From NCBI RefSeq assembly GCF_036181745.1, contig NZ_CP108080.1, forward strand, positions 3,811,501 to 3,875,500: a stretch of DNA of 64,000 nucleotides, written 5' to 3'. The translations under genes were made by a program, and so were the position numbers. The DNA comes from Streptomyces sp. NBC_00259. Its GTDB lineage: Bacteria > Actinomycetota > Actinomycetes > Streptomycetales > Streptomycetaceae. Below, piece by piece: positions 39,619 through 47,735 of the stretch; the first letter of the stretch is position 1; each line of letters starts with the position of its first letter. The notes beneath the pieces are model-generated. The model saw nothing but the letters and a program-made list of their open reading frames with translations, had not been told where the DNA came from and searched no databases.

Positions 39619-39869
39619 GGTGGGCCGAAGATACCGACGGTCGACGGGCGCCCGCGGCGTCGCGCGCCCAATTCCCGTACAAGAGGGCCCGGCTCCTACC
39701 CGTACGAGTGAGTCACCGGGCCCGCACGGTCCGTACGCGAGCCCCCACGTGGCACCTCACCGCGCGAGTCGTCGGTCCTCCGGCCGGTCGGTACGTGCTC
39801 CGTCACCGCCGGCCGGTCGGTACGCGAGCCGTCACCCCCGGCCGTTGCGCGAGCGGGGGAAGCCGGCCG
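39619..39869. other. Intergenic region with 29-bp tandem duplication
   Basis: Two adjacent 29-base units beginning CGGCCGGTCGGTACG (39781-39809 and 39810-39838) differ at few positions. More GTACG-containing echoes lie upstream (39675-39760). No gene seen. Confidence 0.4.
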
Positions 39870-40583
39870 TCAGTAGGTGAGCCGGGATCCTTCCCCGGTC
39901 TCCGGAGGCGTCACCCCACCCGAGGGCGCGCTGACGCTCGCCTCCACGAGGGCGTCGACGACCGCTTCGACGTCCGGCAGCCAGGGCGCGGCCGAACCGG
40001 GCAGCGGCGCGCGCTCCCAGCGGACCTGTCCCGTGCCGGTTTCGGAGGGCGGAAGCATCAGATAGCCGCCCTCGCCGTGGAAGCGGAGCGAACTCGGCAC
40101 CCAGTCCTTGGCATGGAGCAGCTCGCCGAGCTGCTCCATCGAGTACGGGGCCACGAGCAGCGACCACCGCGTCGGCGTGGCGACGACGGGACCGAGCCGC
40201 ATGCCCATGTGGTCGAGCACGGAGAGAGCCCGTGCTCCGGCGACCGCGGGCAGGCTCACGGCACAGGGCGCACGGCCCCCCGTGGCGAGCACGATCGGAG
40301 CCGTGGGCCGCTGGGTCCACCACCAGCGCACCATGCGCTCATCGGTGGTCGCCGCCAGGATCCCGGGGTCGAAGGGGTGCGCGCCGGGTACCACGCACTC
40401 GGGGTCGGGGCAGGCACAGCCGCGCCCGCGGTCGGTCCGACCGCCGACCGCCTTGAGTCCCACACCGGGAAGCACGGGCCATTCCCATGCGGTGGCGCAG
40501 GTGAGCGCCGCGTCGAGCTGAGGAGCAGGCCTCCCCTTGCGCCGGAACCGGAGCCTGCGTCGCCTTCCGAGGATCTCGCGCAT
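39870..40583 (-). CDS. Prim-Pol-like protein with lost catalytic motifs
   Basis: 237 aa. Layout follows stand-alone Prim-Pol proteins: WEWPVLPGVGLKAV, a Cys cluster CACPDPECVVPGAHP, AATTDERMVRWWWTQRPTAPIVLATGGRA, then the motif I region. There the expected DLD reads CAVSLPAVAG, and the motif II region reads VVATPTRWSLLVAPYS instead of SGGRHLW. It is therefore probably inactive in nucleotidyl transfer and may act as a binding or regulatory protein. ATG 40583 follows AAAGGA. Compare the intact copy at 19155-20024. Confidence 0.7.
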   Translation of the reverse strand: MREILGRRRRLRFRRKGRPAPQLDAALTCATAWEWPVLPGVGLKAVGGRTDRGRGCACPDPECVVPGAHPFDPGILAATTDERMVRWWWTQRPTAPIVLATGGRAPCAVSLPAVAGARALSVLDHMGMRLGPVVATPTRWSLLVAPYSMEQLGELLHAKDWVPSSLRFHGEGGYLMLPPSETGTGQVRWERAPLPGSAAPWLPDVEAVVDALVEASVSAPSGGVTPPETGEGSRLTY

Positions 40584-41153
40584 GAGCGCTCGTTCCTTTC
40601 CGTTGAACGCCGAGGTCCATATCACACCATGTGTGCATCACGTCACTGCGCGTACAGGCGGCGTCTCGCCGCCCTTGCCGTAGGCACGGGCGATCCCATG
40701 GGCTGTGTCCATTAAACGCATGGCGAGGGGTGGCGCGCGCCTGGCGCTTGCTGTCCCGCTGTACTCGTCCCGCCGCACGGGATGGGGCGGCGGCCCACGG
40801 CGGTTAAGACGCCCGGGCTCCCCGCCAGGTTCCGGGACTGTCCCAACTGCCCCTGGCCATCACCGTTTACGTACCCATCACGCTCGGGATGACTCCCCCC
40901 TGGGGCTTCGCCTCGGACTTCACCCTGGGTGGGATCCCCATGTCGAACGGCCCTAGTCGACCGCAAATACCGACCACGGGGGGCATTTTTTGGCCAAGTT
41001 CACGACCCCTTGGACACCAGCATTCCCACGAGGACGATGCTGGACATCCCCCTTTGTGTGCGTGTAGATGTGGATGCAGTGATAGCGGCGCAGATTGACA
41101 TGGGGGTTTGCGATGCTATTGGGCAAAACGCACCAGCCGGAAGGCCGGCGATC
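40584..41153. other. Long intergenic region, 570 bp
   Basis: Between the degenerate Prim-Pol (-) and the GAF-phosphatase (+). It contains TTGACA (41095-41100) with TATTGG 16 bases later as the best promoter candidate for the phosphatase. A 14-codon frame ATG 41113 to TGA 41157 overlaps the phosphatase start as ATGA. The remaining sequence shows no convincing gene. Confidence 0.45.
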
Positions 41154-42560
41154 ATGAGCGCCCCGCACCTGCCGAAAGTGGCTGGAATCGACTCAGCGGT
41201 TCCGGCCGCTGCGCACACTGCCGCGTCCCTCACGTCCTCCGCCGCCGCTGCCACCGCGCCCGGCGCGATGATCCAGGACCGGCTGGCCGGCTGGGTCTCG
41301 GACCTCACCACCCTCCACGAACTCACCGAACGCCTCGCCAGAACCGGAACGCTGGACGAAGCGCTCCATGAACTCCTGCGCGCGGGCGCCGCCCTGGTCG
41401 GCGCCCGCCGTGGCATGGTCGTCCTCGAACCGGCCGACGGCCGAGGCCCCTCCAGCACCGTCGGCCTCGGTCTCGCCCACGCCGACCTCGGCCACATCGA
41501 GACCGTCCCGCGCAGCGCCACCGCGTACGGCCGGATCCTCGACGCCCGGACGACCGGGGTCCCCGGACCCGTCGCCCAGGCCGACCTCTTCCACGACGAG
41601 TCGCTCGACCCGCGCCACCGCGAGGTCGCCGCCCGCCTCGGCTATGCCGCGAGCTACGCCCTGCCGCTCGCCACCGACGACGCGGGAAGACTGGGCGTCG
41701 CCGTCTGGTTCTACGACGAGCCCGCCGAGCCGGTGGACCGCCAGCGCCATCTCGTCGGCCTCTACGGCCGGTACGCCACCGAGCATCTCGCCCGGCTGCT
41801 GGAGCTGGACCGGGCCCGCCGGCAGATGGCCACCATCGCCGACGAGCTGCTGCCCAGCCGGCTGCCCCGGGTGCCCGGCGTGCGGCTCGCCGCCCGCCAT
41901 CTCAGCGGACCGCGCGGCGGCGGCGAGTGGTACGACGCACTGCCGCTGCCGGAGGGTGCGCTGGGTCTCGCCGTCGGCTCCGTCTCCGGTTCCGGACCGA
42001 GCGCGCTGGCCGCGATGGGCAGGCTCCGGGCGAGCCTGCGGGCGTACGCGGTGATGGAGGGCGAGGACCCCGTCGCCGTACTGTCCGACCTGGAGCTGCT
42101 GCTGAGGCTGACGGAACCGGCCCGCTCGGCGACCGCGCTGTTCGCGTACTGCGAGCCGGCCGCCGCCCCGCACCCCGAAGGCCACGAGAGCAGGATCGTG
42201 CTCGCCGGCGCCGGACACACCCCGCCGCTGATCGTGGGACAGCACCGCACCGAATTCGTGGAGACCTCGCTGTCGGCGCCACTGGGGATGCTGGCCTGCT
42301 GGGAGGCGCCGAGCGTGGAGTTCTCCCCCGCCCACGGAGAAACGGTGCTGCTCTACACCGACGGGCTGCTGCGGCGCACCGGCGACCCCATGGACCGGGC
42401 GTTCACACGGCTGCACGCGGCCGCGGCGAGCGTGCCGAAAGCGGCCCGCGACGATCCGGGAGCGATCGCCGACCACGTCCTGCGCACGGTGCTGCCCGAC
42501 GGTCTCGGTGCCGGGGACGACGGTGAGGACGTGGTGATACTGGCCGCGTGGTTCGAGTGA
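41154..42560 (+). CDS. GAF-SpoIIE (PP2C-type) regulatory phosphatase, metal site partly altered
   Basis: 468 aa from ATG 41154 (GGAAGG 9 bases upstream). A GAF sensor domain (about 45-205) precedes a SpoIIE/RsbU PP2C domain (about 225-468). The metal-binding signatures are unusual: GGDWYD reads GGEWYD (256-261), and the GDVxGHG motif reads GSVSGSG (275-281), replacing the metal-ligand Asp with Ser. The later YTDGLLRRTG and DDGEDVVIL segments are intact. Related proteins dephosphorylate anti-anti-sigma factors. Activity here may be weak or lost. A longer upstream frame exists but lacks a ribosome site. Confidence 0.85.
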   Translation: MSAPHLPKVAGIDSAVPAAAHTAASLTSSAAAATAPGAMIQDRLAGWVSDLTTLHELTERLARTGTLDEALHELLRAGAALVGARRGMVVLEPADGRGPSSTVGLGLAHADLGHIETVPRSATAYGRILDARTTGVPGPVAQADLFHDESLDPRHREVAARLGYAASYALPLATDDAGRLGVAVWFYDEPAEPVDRQRHLVGLYGRYATEHLARLLELDRARRQMATIADELLPSRLPRVPGVRLAARHLSGPRGGGEWYDALPLPEGALGLAVGSVSGSGPSALAAMGRLRASLRAYAVMEGEDPVAVLSDLELLLRLTEPARSATALFAYCEPAAAPHPEGHESRIVLAGAGHTPPLIVGQHRTEFVETSLSAPLGMLACWEAPSVEFSPAHGETVLLYTDGLLRRTGDPMDRAFTRLHAAAASVPKAARDDPGAIADHVLRTVLPDGLGAGDDGEDVVILAAWFE

Positions 42561-42673
42561 TGCTCCGGTGATGTCCCGGTGACGCAAGCCATGGGGCGCA
42601 GGGCCCCGGGCCGCTGACGCACGACCGTACGATGGGTGGGGGTTCAGCGTCGTACCAACAAGGAGGCAGACCC

Positions 42674-44137
42674 GTGGCAGAGGAGCTCACCCCGGAGACC
42701 CCGGACGAGTCGAGTGAAGAGCCGATCAAGCAGCGCAAGAACGGCCTGTACCCGGAGGTCTCCGACGAGCTCGCGGAGAGCATGAAGTCCGGCTGGGCCG
42801 ACACCGAGCTGCACGGTCTGGAGCCGATCGCGCAGTCCGCGCACACCGCACGCCGCCGTGCCGCCCTCTCCGCCCGCTTCCCGGGCGAGCGTCTCGTGAT
42901 CCCGGCGGGCAATCTGAGGACCCGCTCGAACGACACCGAGTACGCCTTCCGCGCCTCGACCGAGTACGCCTACCTCACCGGTGACCAGAGCCACGACGGC
43001 GTCCTGGTGCTGGAGCCCGTGGGCGACGGACACGAGGCCACCGTCTATCTGCTGCCGCGCTCCGACCGTGAGAACGGCGAGTTCTGGCTCGACGCGCAGG
43101 GCGAGCTGTGGGTCGGCCGTCGCCACTCGCTGGCCGAGGCGGGACAGCTGCTCGGCATCCCGGCCAAGGACGTGCGCGAACTGCCGCAGCAGCTTCGCGA
43201 GGCGACCGGCCCGGTCCGCAACGTCCGCGGCCACGACGCCGGCATCGAGGCCGCCCTGACCGACAAGGTCACCGCGGAGCGCGACGAGGAGCTGCGCGTC
43301 TTCCTCTCCGAGGCCCGCCTCGTGAAGGACGAGTTCGAGATCGCGGAGCTGCAGAAGGCGTGCGACGCCACGGCCCGCGGCTTCGAGGACGTCGTCAAGG
43401 TCCTGGACAAGGCCGAGGCCACCAGCGAGCGCTACATCGAGGGAACGTTCTTCCTGCGCGCCCGCGTCGAGGGCAACGACATCGGCTACGGCTCCATCTG
43501 CGCGGCCGGCCCGCACGCGACCACGCTGCACTGGGTGCGCAACGACGGCGCCGTGCGCCCCGGCGAGCTGCTGCTGCTCGACGCCGGTGTGGAGACCACC
43601 GAGCTCTACACCGCCGATGTGACGCGCACGCTGCCGATCAACGGCCGCTTCAACGAGCTGCAGCGCAAGATCTACGACGCGGTGTACGAGGCCCAGGAGG
43701 CCGGTATCGCCGCGGTGCGCCCCGGCGCGGCCTACCGCGACTTCCACGACGCGGCGCAGCGCGTGCTCGCCGCCCGGCTCGTGGAGTGGGGCCTGCTCGG
43801 CGACCTCGACGTGGAGAAGGTCCTGGAGCTGGGTCTGCAGCGCCGCTGGACCCTGCACGGCACCGGCCACATGCTCGGCATGGACGTCCACGACTGCGCG
43901 GCCGCGCGCCGTGAGACGTATGTGGGGGCCACGCTGGAGGCCGGCATGTGCCTCACGGTCGAGCCGGGTCTGTACTTCCAGGCCGACGACCTGACCGTGC
44001 CCGAGGAGTACCGCGGCATCGGCGTCCGGATCGAGGACGACATCCTCGTCACCGAGGACGGCAACCGGAACCTGTCGGCCGCGCTGCCACGCAGGTCCGA
44101 CGAGGTCGAGGCCTGGATGGCCGACCTCAAGGGCTGA
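42674..44137 (+). CDS. pepP: Xaa-Pro aminopeptidase (M24B)
   Basis: 487 aa cytoplasmic metallopeptidase that removes N-terminal residues preceding proline. The N-terminal aminopeptidase-P domain (about 65-215) has FRASTEYAYLTGDQSHDGVL. The pita-bread domain carries the five metal ligands: Asp in LLLDAGVE, Asp in TADVTRTLP, His in GTGHMLGMDVHD, Glu in TVEPGLYF and Glu in VRIEDDILVT. GTG 42674 follows AAGGAGG by 7 bases. A second M24 protein lies at 59395-60288. The next gene on the opposite strand starts 36 bases beyond the stop. Confidence 0.95.
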   Translation: MAEELTPETPDESSEEPIKQRKNGLYPEVSDELAESMKSGWADTELHGLEPIAQSAHTARRRAALSARFPGERLVIPAGNLRTRSNDTEYAFRASTEYAYLTGDQSHDGVLVLEPVGDGHEATVYLLPRSDRENGEFWLDAQGELWVGRRHSLAEAGQLLGIPAKDVRELPQQLREATGPVRNVRGHDAGIEAALTDKVTAERDEELRVFLSEARLVKDEFEIAELQKACDATARGFEDVVKVLDKAEATSERYIEGTFFLRARVEGNDIGYGSICAAGPHATTLHWVRNDGAVRPGELLLLDAGVETTELYTADVTRTLPINGRFNELQRKIYDAVYEAQEAGIAAVRPGAAYRDFHDAAQRVLAARLVEWGLLGDLDVEKVLELGLQRRWTLHGTGHMLGMDVHDCAAARRETYVGATLEAGMCLTVEPGLYFQADDLTVPEEYRGIGVRIEDDILVTEDGNRNLSAALPRRSDEVEAWMADLKG

Positions 44138-44173
44138 TCCCGAGCCGCACGAAGCAGGAGGAGGGCGCTCCGC

Positions 44174-44617
44174 TCAGACCACTCTGAGCAGGGCGTCCTC
44201 CCGCCATTTCAGGACCTTGTCGAAGCTCACCACCGCGCCCCGGCCCGGCCGGTTCCGCAGATAGACGTGATCGGCGAGCTGCTCGATGAGACAGAGCCCG
44301 CGGCCGCCCTCCGCCGAGAGGCCGGGGACCGCGACGTGCGAACAGTCCGGGAAACCCGGCCCGCCGTCCACGACTTCGATACGGCACTTCTCGCCGTCCA
44401 GATACGCCGTCACCCGGTACGCGTCGGACGACGAACCGGCCGCGGCGCTCCCACCGTGTTCGACGGCGTTGGCACACGCCTCGCTCAGTGCGACCGAGAG
44501 ATCGTAGGAGATGTCGGGATCGACACCCGCGGTGTCCATGGCACCGAGCAGAAGACGTCGAGCGAGCGGAACGCTCGCAGCCTCGCGCCGCAAATGGAGA
44601 GACCACCAGATGCTCAT
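44174..44617 (-). CDS. ATP-binding regulator (RsbW-like HATPase_c)
   Basis: 147 aa. N-box ALSEACANAVEHGG near 43-56, G1 VEVVDGGPGFP-like segment (IEVVDGGPGFPDC) and G2 GGRGLCLIEQLADHV. It starts WWSLHLRREAASVPLARRLL, a common beginning for Streptomyces anti-sigma-type kinases. It is probably an anti-sigma factor or a signalling kinase for a STAS protein; no partner gene is adjacent, but the SpoIIE-type phosphatase is 1.6 kb away. ATG 44617. Confidence 0.88.
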   Translation of the reverse strand: MSIWWSLHLRREAASVPLARRLLLGAMDTAGVDPDISYDLSVALSEACANAVEHGGSAAAGSSSDAYRVTAYLDGEKCRIEVVDGGPGFPDCSHVAVPGLSAEGGRGLCLIEQLADHVYLRNRPGRGAVVSFDKVLKWREDALLRVV

Positions 44618-44831
44618 GCTCCAGCCTCCTGGCTGCGGCTCGACATACCGTTACGTATTGCCGGGTGGGCACGTTCGTAAGCGTGGAGTTGACGTGATTG
44701 CCCTCATTCGGCGGATGCGTGAATCGCCCATGCCGGTGTATGCCCACGCCACATCGCCGGAGCGTTCCCAAACGTGACCTTCCGGACCTGCCGCACGAAC
44801 GCGATGGGCTCAGTGCGATGATGTCCCGGCC

Positions 44832-45683
44832 ATGTCTGCCCAACCGTCGGTCGCATCCGACGACGCACCCGCCGGAGCCGGTTGCCGGCTGCTGAGGGCC
44901 GCGGTGTTCGCCGCGGTCTGCGTCGTGCTGTCCGCACTGGGACATGTGCTGGCCGCCTGCGCGACCGTCCCGTGGTGGACGCTGCTCGCCGGGTTCCTGA
45001 TCGTCCTCGCCGTGGCGGCGCCGCTCGCCGGACGATCGCGCTCGCTGACCGCCGTCGTCGCCGCGCTGGCCGGCGGGCAGCTCGTCCTGCACACCCTCTT
45101 CGGTCTCGGCCAGCGCCCGCTCGCCGTGTCCCCGAGCGCCGACGACGCGCTGATCAGGATGGCCGCCAAGCTCGTCTGCGGCGCCGGCGGCAACGCGCTG
45201 AGCCCCGCCGACGCCCACCGGATCGTCGCCGGCGCCGGCATCGACCCGGCGACCGCTGTGCAGGCCACGCACGCGGGGCACGCCGGACACGCCGCCGCGC
45301 CCGCCGCGGCCCTCGGATCCGCCGGGCTGCTGCCCAGCGTTCCCATGGTGCTCGGCCATCTGCTGGCCGCACTGGCCACCGGCTGGCTGCTGCGGCGCGG
45401 CGACCTCGCAATGTTGCGGCTGGCCGAGCTGTCCGCACAGGGTGCGCACGACGCGGGTGAGGCGGTGGCCGAAGCGGCGCTCGTCCGTGCCCTGCGCGCC
45501 GCGCTCGTACTCGTACGGGAACTGCTCGCCGGACTGCCGGGGGCGCCCGGTGCCCGTCCGCGCCCCGTCCGTACGGACCGCGACCACCCCGCGCCACCGG
45601 TGGCGGGGGCACTCCAGCACACCGTGATCAGGCGGGGCCCGCCCGCGCACCGCGCCCTCGCGTCCTGCGTCCTCGCAGCCTGA
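44832..45683 (+). CDS. Integral membrane protein at the head of the copper gene run
   Basis: 283 aa. Four or five hydrophobic segments (LLRAAVFAAVCVVLSALGHVLAA, WWTLLAGFLIVLAVAAPLAG, LTAVVAALAGGQLVLHTLFG, VPMVLGHLLAALATGWLL) with a His-rich loop (ATHAGHAGHAAAP) that could bind metal. The C-terminal part (about 200-283) is soluble and Arg/Pro-rich. It precedes the YcnI-like gene by about 115 bases on the same strand. Its place before YcnI, Sco and CopCD suggests a role in copper handling; no activity is known to me. Confidence 0.75.
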   Translation: MSAQPSVASDDAPAGAGCRLLRAAVFAAVCVVLSALGHVLAACATVPWWTLLAGFLIVLAVAAPLAGRSRSLTAVVAALAGGQLVLHTLFGLGQRPLAVSPSADDALIRMAAKLVCGAGGNALSPADAHRIVAGAGIDPATAVQATHAGHAGHAAAPAAALGSAGLLPSVPMVLGHLLAALATGWLLRRGDLAMLRLAELSAQGAHDAGEAVAEAALVRALRAALVLVRELLAGLPGAPGARPRPVRTDRDHPAPPVAGALQHTVIRRGPPAHRALASCVLAA

Positions 45684-45799
45684 CGCGGCCCACTCGACGG
45701 GAGTCCCGGAGGGAGTCCTGAGCGCGGTGGTGCCGCGGCGTCCCCGCGCACCCGCGCGCGGACCGATCACCTTCCTGCTCACGTGGAGTGTTCTCTGCC

Positions 45800-46540
45800 A
45801 TGAACAAGATCTCTCGCCTCGCCGTCGCCTCCGGTGTCGCCGCTTCCTCGGTGCTGCTGCTCTCCGGCACCGCCTTCGCGCACGTCAGCGTGCAGCCCCA
45901 GGGAGAGGCCGCCAAGGGCGGCTACGCCACCGTCAACTTCAAGGTGCCGAACGAGCGGGACAACGCCTCGACCGTGAAGGTGGAGGTCACCGTCCCCGCC
46001 GAGCACCCGCTGTCGTCCGTGATGCCGCAGCCGGTCCCGGGCTGGAAGGCCGAGGTCACCAAGACCAAGCTCGCCAAGCCGCTGACGGTGCACGGCAAGC
46101 AGATCACCGAGGCCGTCTCGAAGGTCACCTGGACCGCGGCCGGCGGCAAGATCGAGCCGGGCCAGTTCCAGCAGTTCCCCGTGTCGCTGGGACGGCTGCC
46201 CGAGGACGCCGACCAGCTCGTCTTCAAGGCTCTCCAGACGTACGACAACAAGGAGGTCGTGCGCTGGATCGAGGAGCCGAAGGAGGGTGCGGCGGAGCCC
46301 GAGCACCCCGCGCCCGTGCTCGCGCTGTCCGCCGCGACCGGTGACCACCACGGCGGTGGCGCCGCGAGCGACGACAAGAACGCCGCCGCCCACGACAAGA
46401 AGCACGACGCGGCGGACGCGAAGACCACGGCCGCCGCCGCCAGCGACACCACGGCCCGGGTACTCGCCGTCGTCGGCATCCTCGTCGGTGCCGCCGGTGT
46501 CGCCTTCGGCGTGCTGGCCGGCCGTCGTCGCGCTGCCTGA
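45800..46540 (+). CDS. YcnI-like (DUF1775) copper-binding membrane-anchored protein
   Basis: 246 aa. The signal peptide ends at FA|HVSVQPQG, so the mature protein would begin with His, the residue used with a Trp to bind copper in DUF1775/YcnI domains (VPGWKAEVTK, VTWTAAGGKIEPGQ). The domain spans about 28-185. A His/Asp-rich linker (DHHGGGAASDDKN, AHDKKHDAAD) and a C-terminal helix with RRR anchor it in the membrane. ATG 45800 is chosen over GTG 45788. It probably handles copper outside the cell with the following genes. Confidence 0.9.
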   Translation: MNKISRLAVASGVAASSVLLLSGTAFAHVSVQPQGEAAKGGYATVNFKVPNERDNASTVKVEVTVPAEHPLSSVMPQPVPGWKAEVTKTKLAKPLTVHGKQITEAVSKVTWTAAGGKIEPGQFQQFPVSLGRLPEDADQLVFKALQTYDNKEVVRWIEEPKEGAAEPEHPAPVLALSAATGDHHGGGAASDDKNAAAHDKKHDAADAKTTAAAASDTTARVLAVVGILVGAAGVAFGVLAGRRRAA

Positions 46541-46577
46541 CCTCCCCCCACGCACTTCACTTCCGGGACATTTCCTC

Positions 46578-47240
46578 ATGCGCTACAAGACCGTGACGGC
46601 CGCCGCCCTGGCGGTGGCGGCCGCACTGACCCTCTCCGCCTGCGGCCCCGACGGCGGGGCCGACGCGGCGGACGGCCCCGTCGCCGACGTCTCCGCCCAG
46701 CCCAAGGGCAAGGCCGCGACCGTCCTCGACCGGCCCTTCGAGAAGCCCGACCTGGTCCTGACGGACACCAAGGGCAAGAAGTACGACTTCCGCGAGCAGA
46801 CCAAGGGGAAGCCGACGCTGATCTACTTCGGCTACACCCACTGCCCCGACGTCTGCCCGCTCACCATGAGCAACATCGCCGTCGCCAGGAAGCAGCTCCC
46901 CAAGGCGGACCAGGACAAGCTCCAGGTCGTCTTCGTCACCACCGACCCCGAACGGGACACCTCGGCAGAGCTCGCCAAGTGGCTTCCCTCCGCGGGCGAT
47001 CCGTCCTTCGTCGGCCTCACCGGCGACTTCCCGACCATCCAGGCGGGCGCACGTCAGCTCGGCATCGGCATCGACCCCGCCACGAAGGACAAGAACGGCA
47101 AGGTCGTCTCCATGCACGGAGCGCAGGTCGTCGCCTTCTCCCCCAAGACCGACCAGGGCTATGTCCTGTACGGGGAGGACACCACGCCCGACGACTACGC
47201 CAAGGACCTGCCGAAGATCATCAAGGGGGAGAACCCGTGA
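46578..47240 (+). CDS. sco: Sco (SCO1/SenC) copper metallochaperone lipoprotein
   Basis: 220 aa lipoprotein: lipobox LSAC with Cys22. Thioredoxin-like domain with the copper-binding CPDVCP motif (Cys89 and Cys93 in YTHCPDVCPLT) and the distal His in SMHGAQVVAF. In Streptomyces lividans Sco passes copper to cytochrome oxidase and to extracytoplasmic enzymes tied to morphology. Its stop overlaps the GTG start of the next gene (GTGA, 47237-47240), so the two chaperones are translationally coupled. Confidence 0.94.
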   Translation: MRYKTVTAAALAVAAALTLSACGPDGGADAADGPVADVSAQPKGKAATVLDRPFEKPDLVLTDTKGKKYDFREQTKGKPTLIYFGYTHCPDVCPLTMSNIAVARKQLPKADQDKLQVVFVTTDPERDTSAELAKWLPSAGDPSFVGLTGDFPTIQAGARQLGIGIDPATKDKNGKVVSMHGAQVVAFSPKTDQGYVLYGEDTTPDDYAKDLPKIIKGENP

Positions 47241-47689
47241 ACCGCCGCACGACCGCCACCCTGGCCTCCGCCATAGCCATGGGCCTGGGTCTGGCCCTCG
47301 CGGGCTGTTCCTCCGGTTCCGGACCCGAACTCAAGGTCAGCGGGGCGTTCATGCCGCAGCCCGTGAGCGACATGGCGGGCGGCTTCCTCACCGTCACGAA
47401 CAGCGGCGACACGGCGGACAAGCTCACCTCCGTCACCAGCAGCCTCTCAGACGACGTCCAGATCCATGAGACGAAGAACCAGAAGATGCAGCAGGTGAAG
47501 TCCTTCGACATCCCCGCGGGCGGGGAGCTCGACCTCGAACGCGGCGGCAACCACATCATGTTCATGGGCATCAAGAAGCAGCCGAAGCAGGGCGAGAAGG
47601 TCGACATCGAGCTGCACTTCGAGAAGGCGGACCCGATCAAGGTCCAGCTGCCCGTCGAGGCGCAGACCCACAACCCGACGAAGCACTGA
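47237..47689 (+). CDS. ecuC: PCuAC-type copper chaperone lipoprotein
   Basis: 150 aa. Lipobox LAGCSS (Cys24). The PCuAC domain (about 30-145) has the Met/His copper site: AFMPQPVSDMAGG, VQIHETKNQKMQQV and the distal GGNHIMFMGIKK. It delivers Cu(I) to Sco in the S. lividans system, where the equivalent gene is called ecuC. Coupled to sco by overlap and followed after 46 bases by the CopC-CopD gene. The symbol rests on gene order and family. Confidence 0.9.
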   Translation: MNRRTTATLASAIAMGLGLALAGCSSGSGPELKVSGAFMPQPVSDMAGGFLTVTNSGDTADKLTSVTSSLSDDVQIHETKNQKMQQVKSFDIPAGGELDLERGGNHIMFMGIKKQPKQGEKVDIELHFEKADPIKVQLPVEAQTHNPTKH

Positions 47690-47735
47690 GCCATCTGACG
47701 AAGCACTCAGCCACTCGAGGGACTGACGACACACC

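Noticed and set aside
41038..41153. Earlier start for the GAF-phosphatase (ATG 41038)
   Set aside because: No ribosome site, and the extra residues do not look like protein; ATG 41154 has GGAAGG at good distance.
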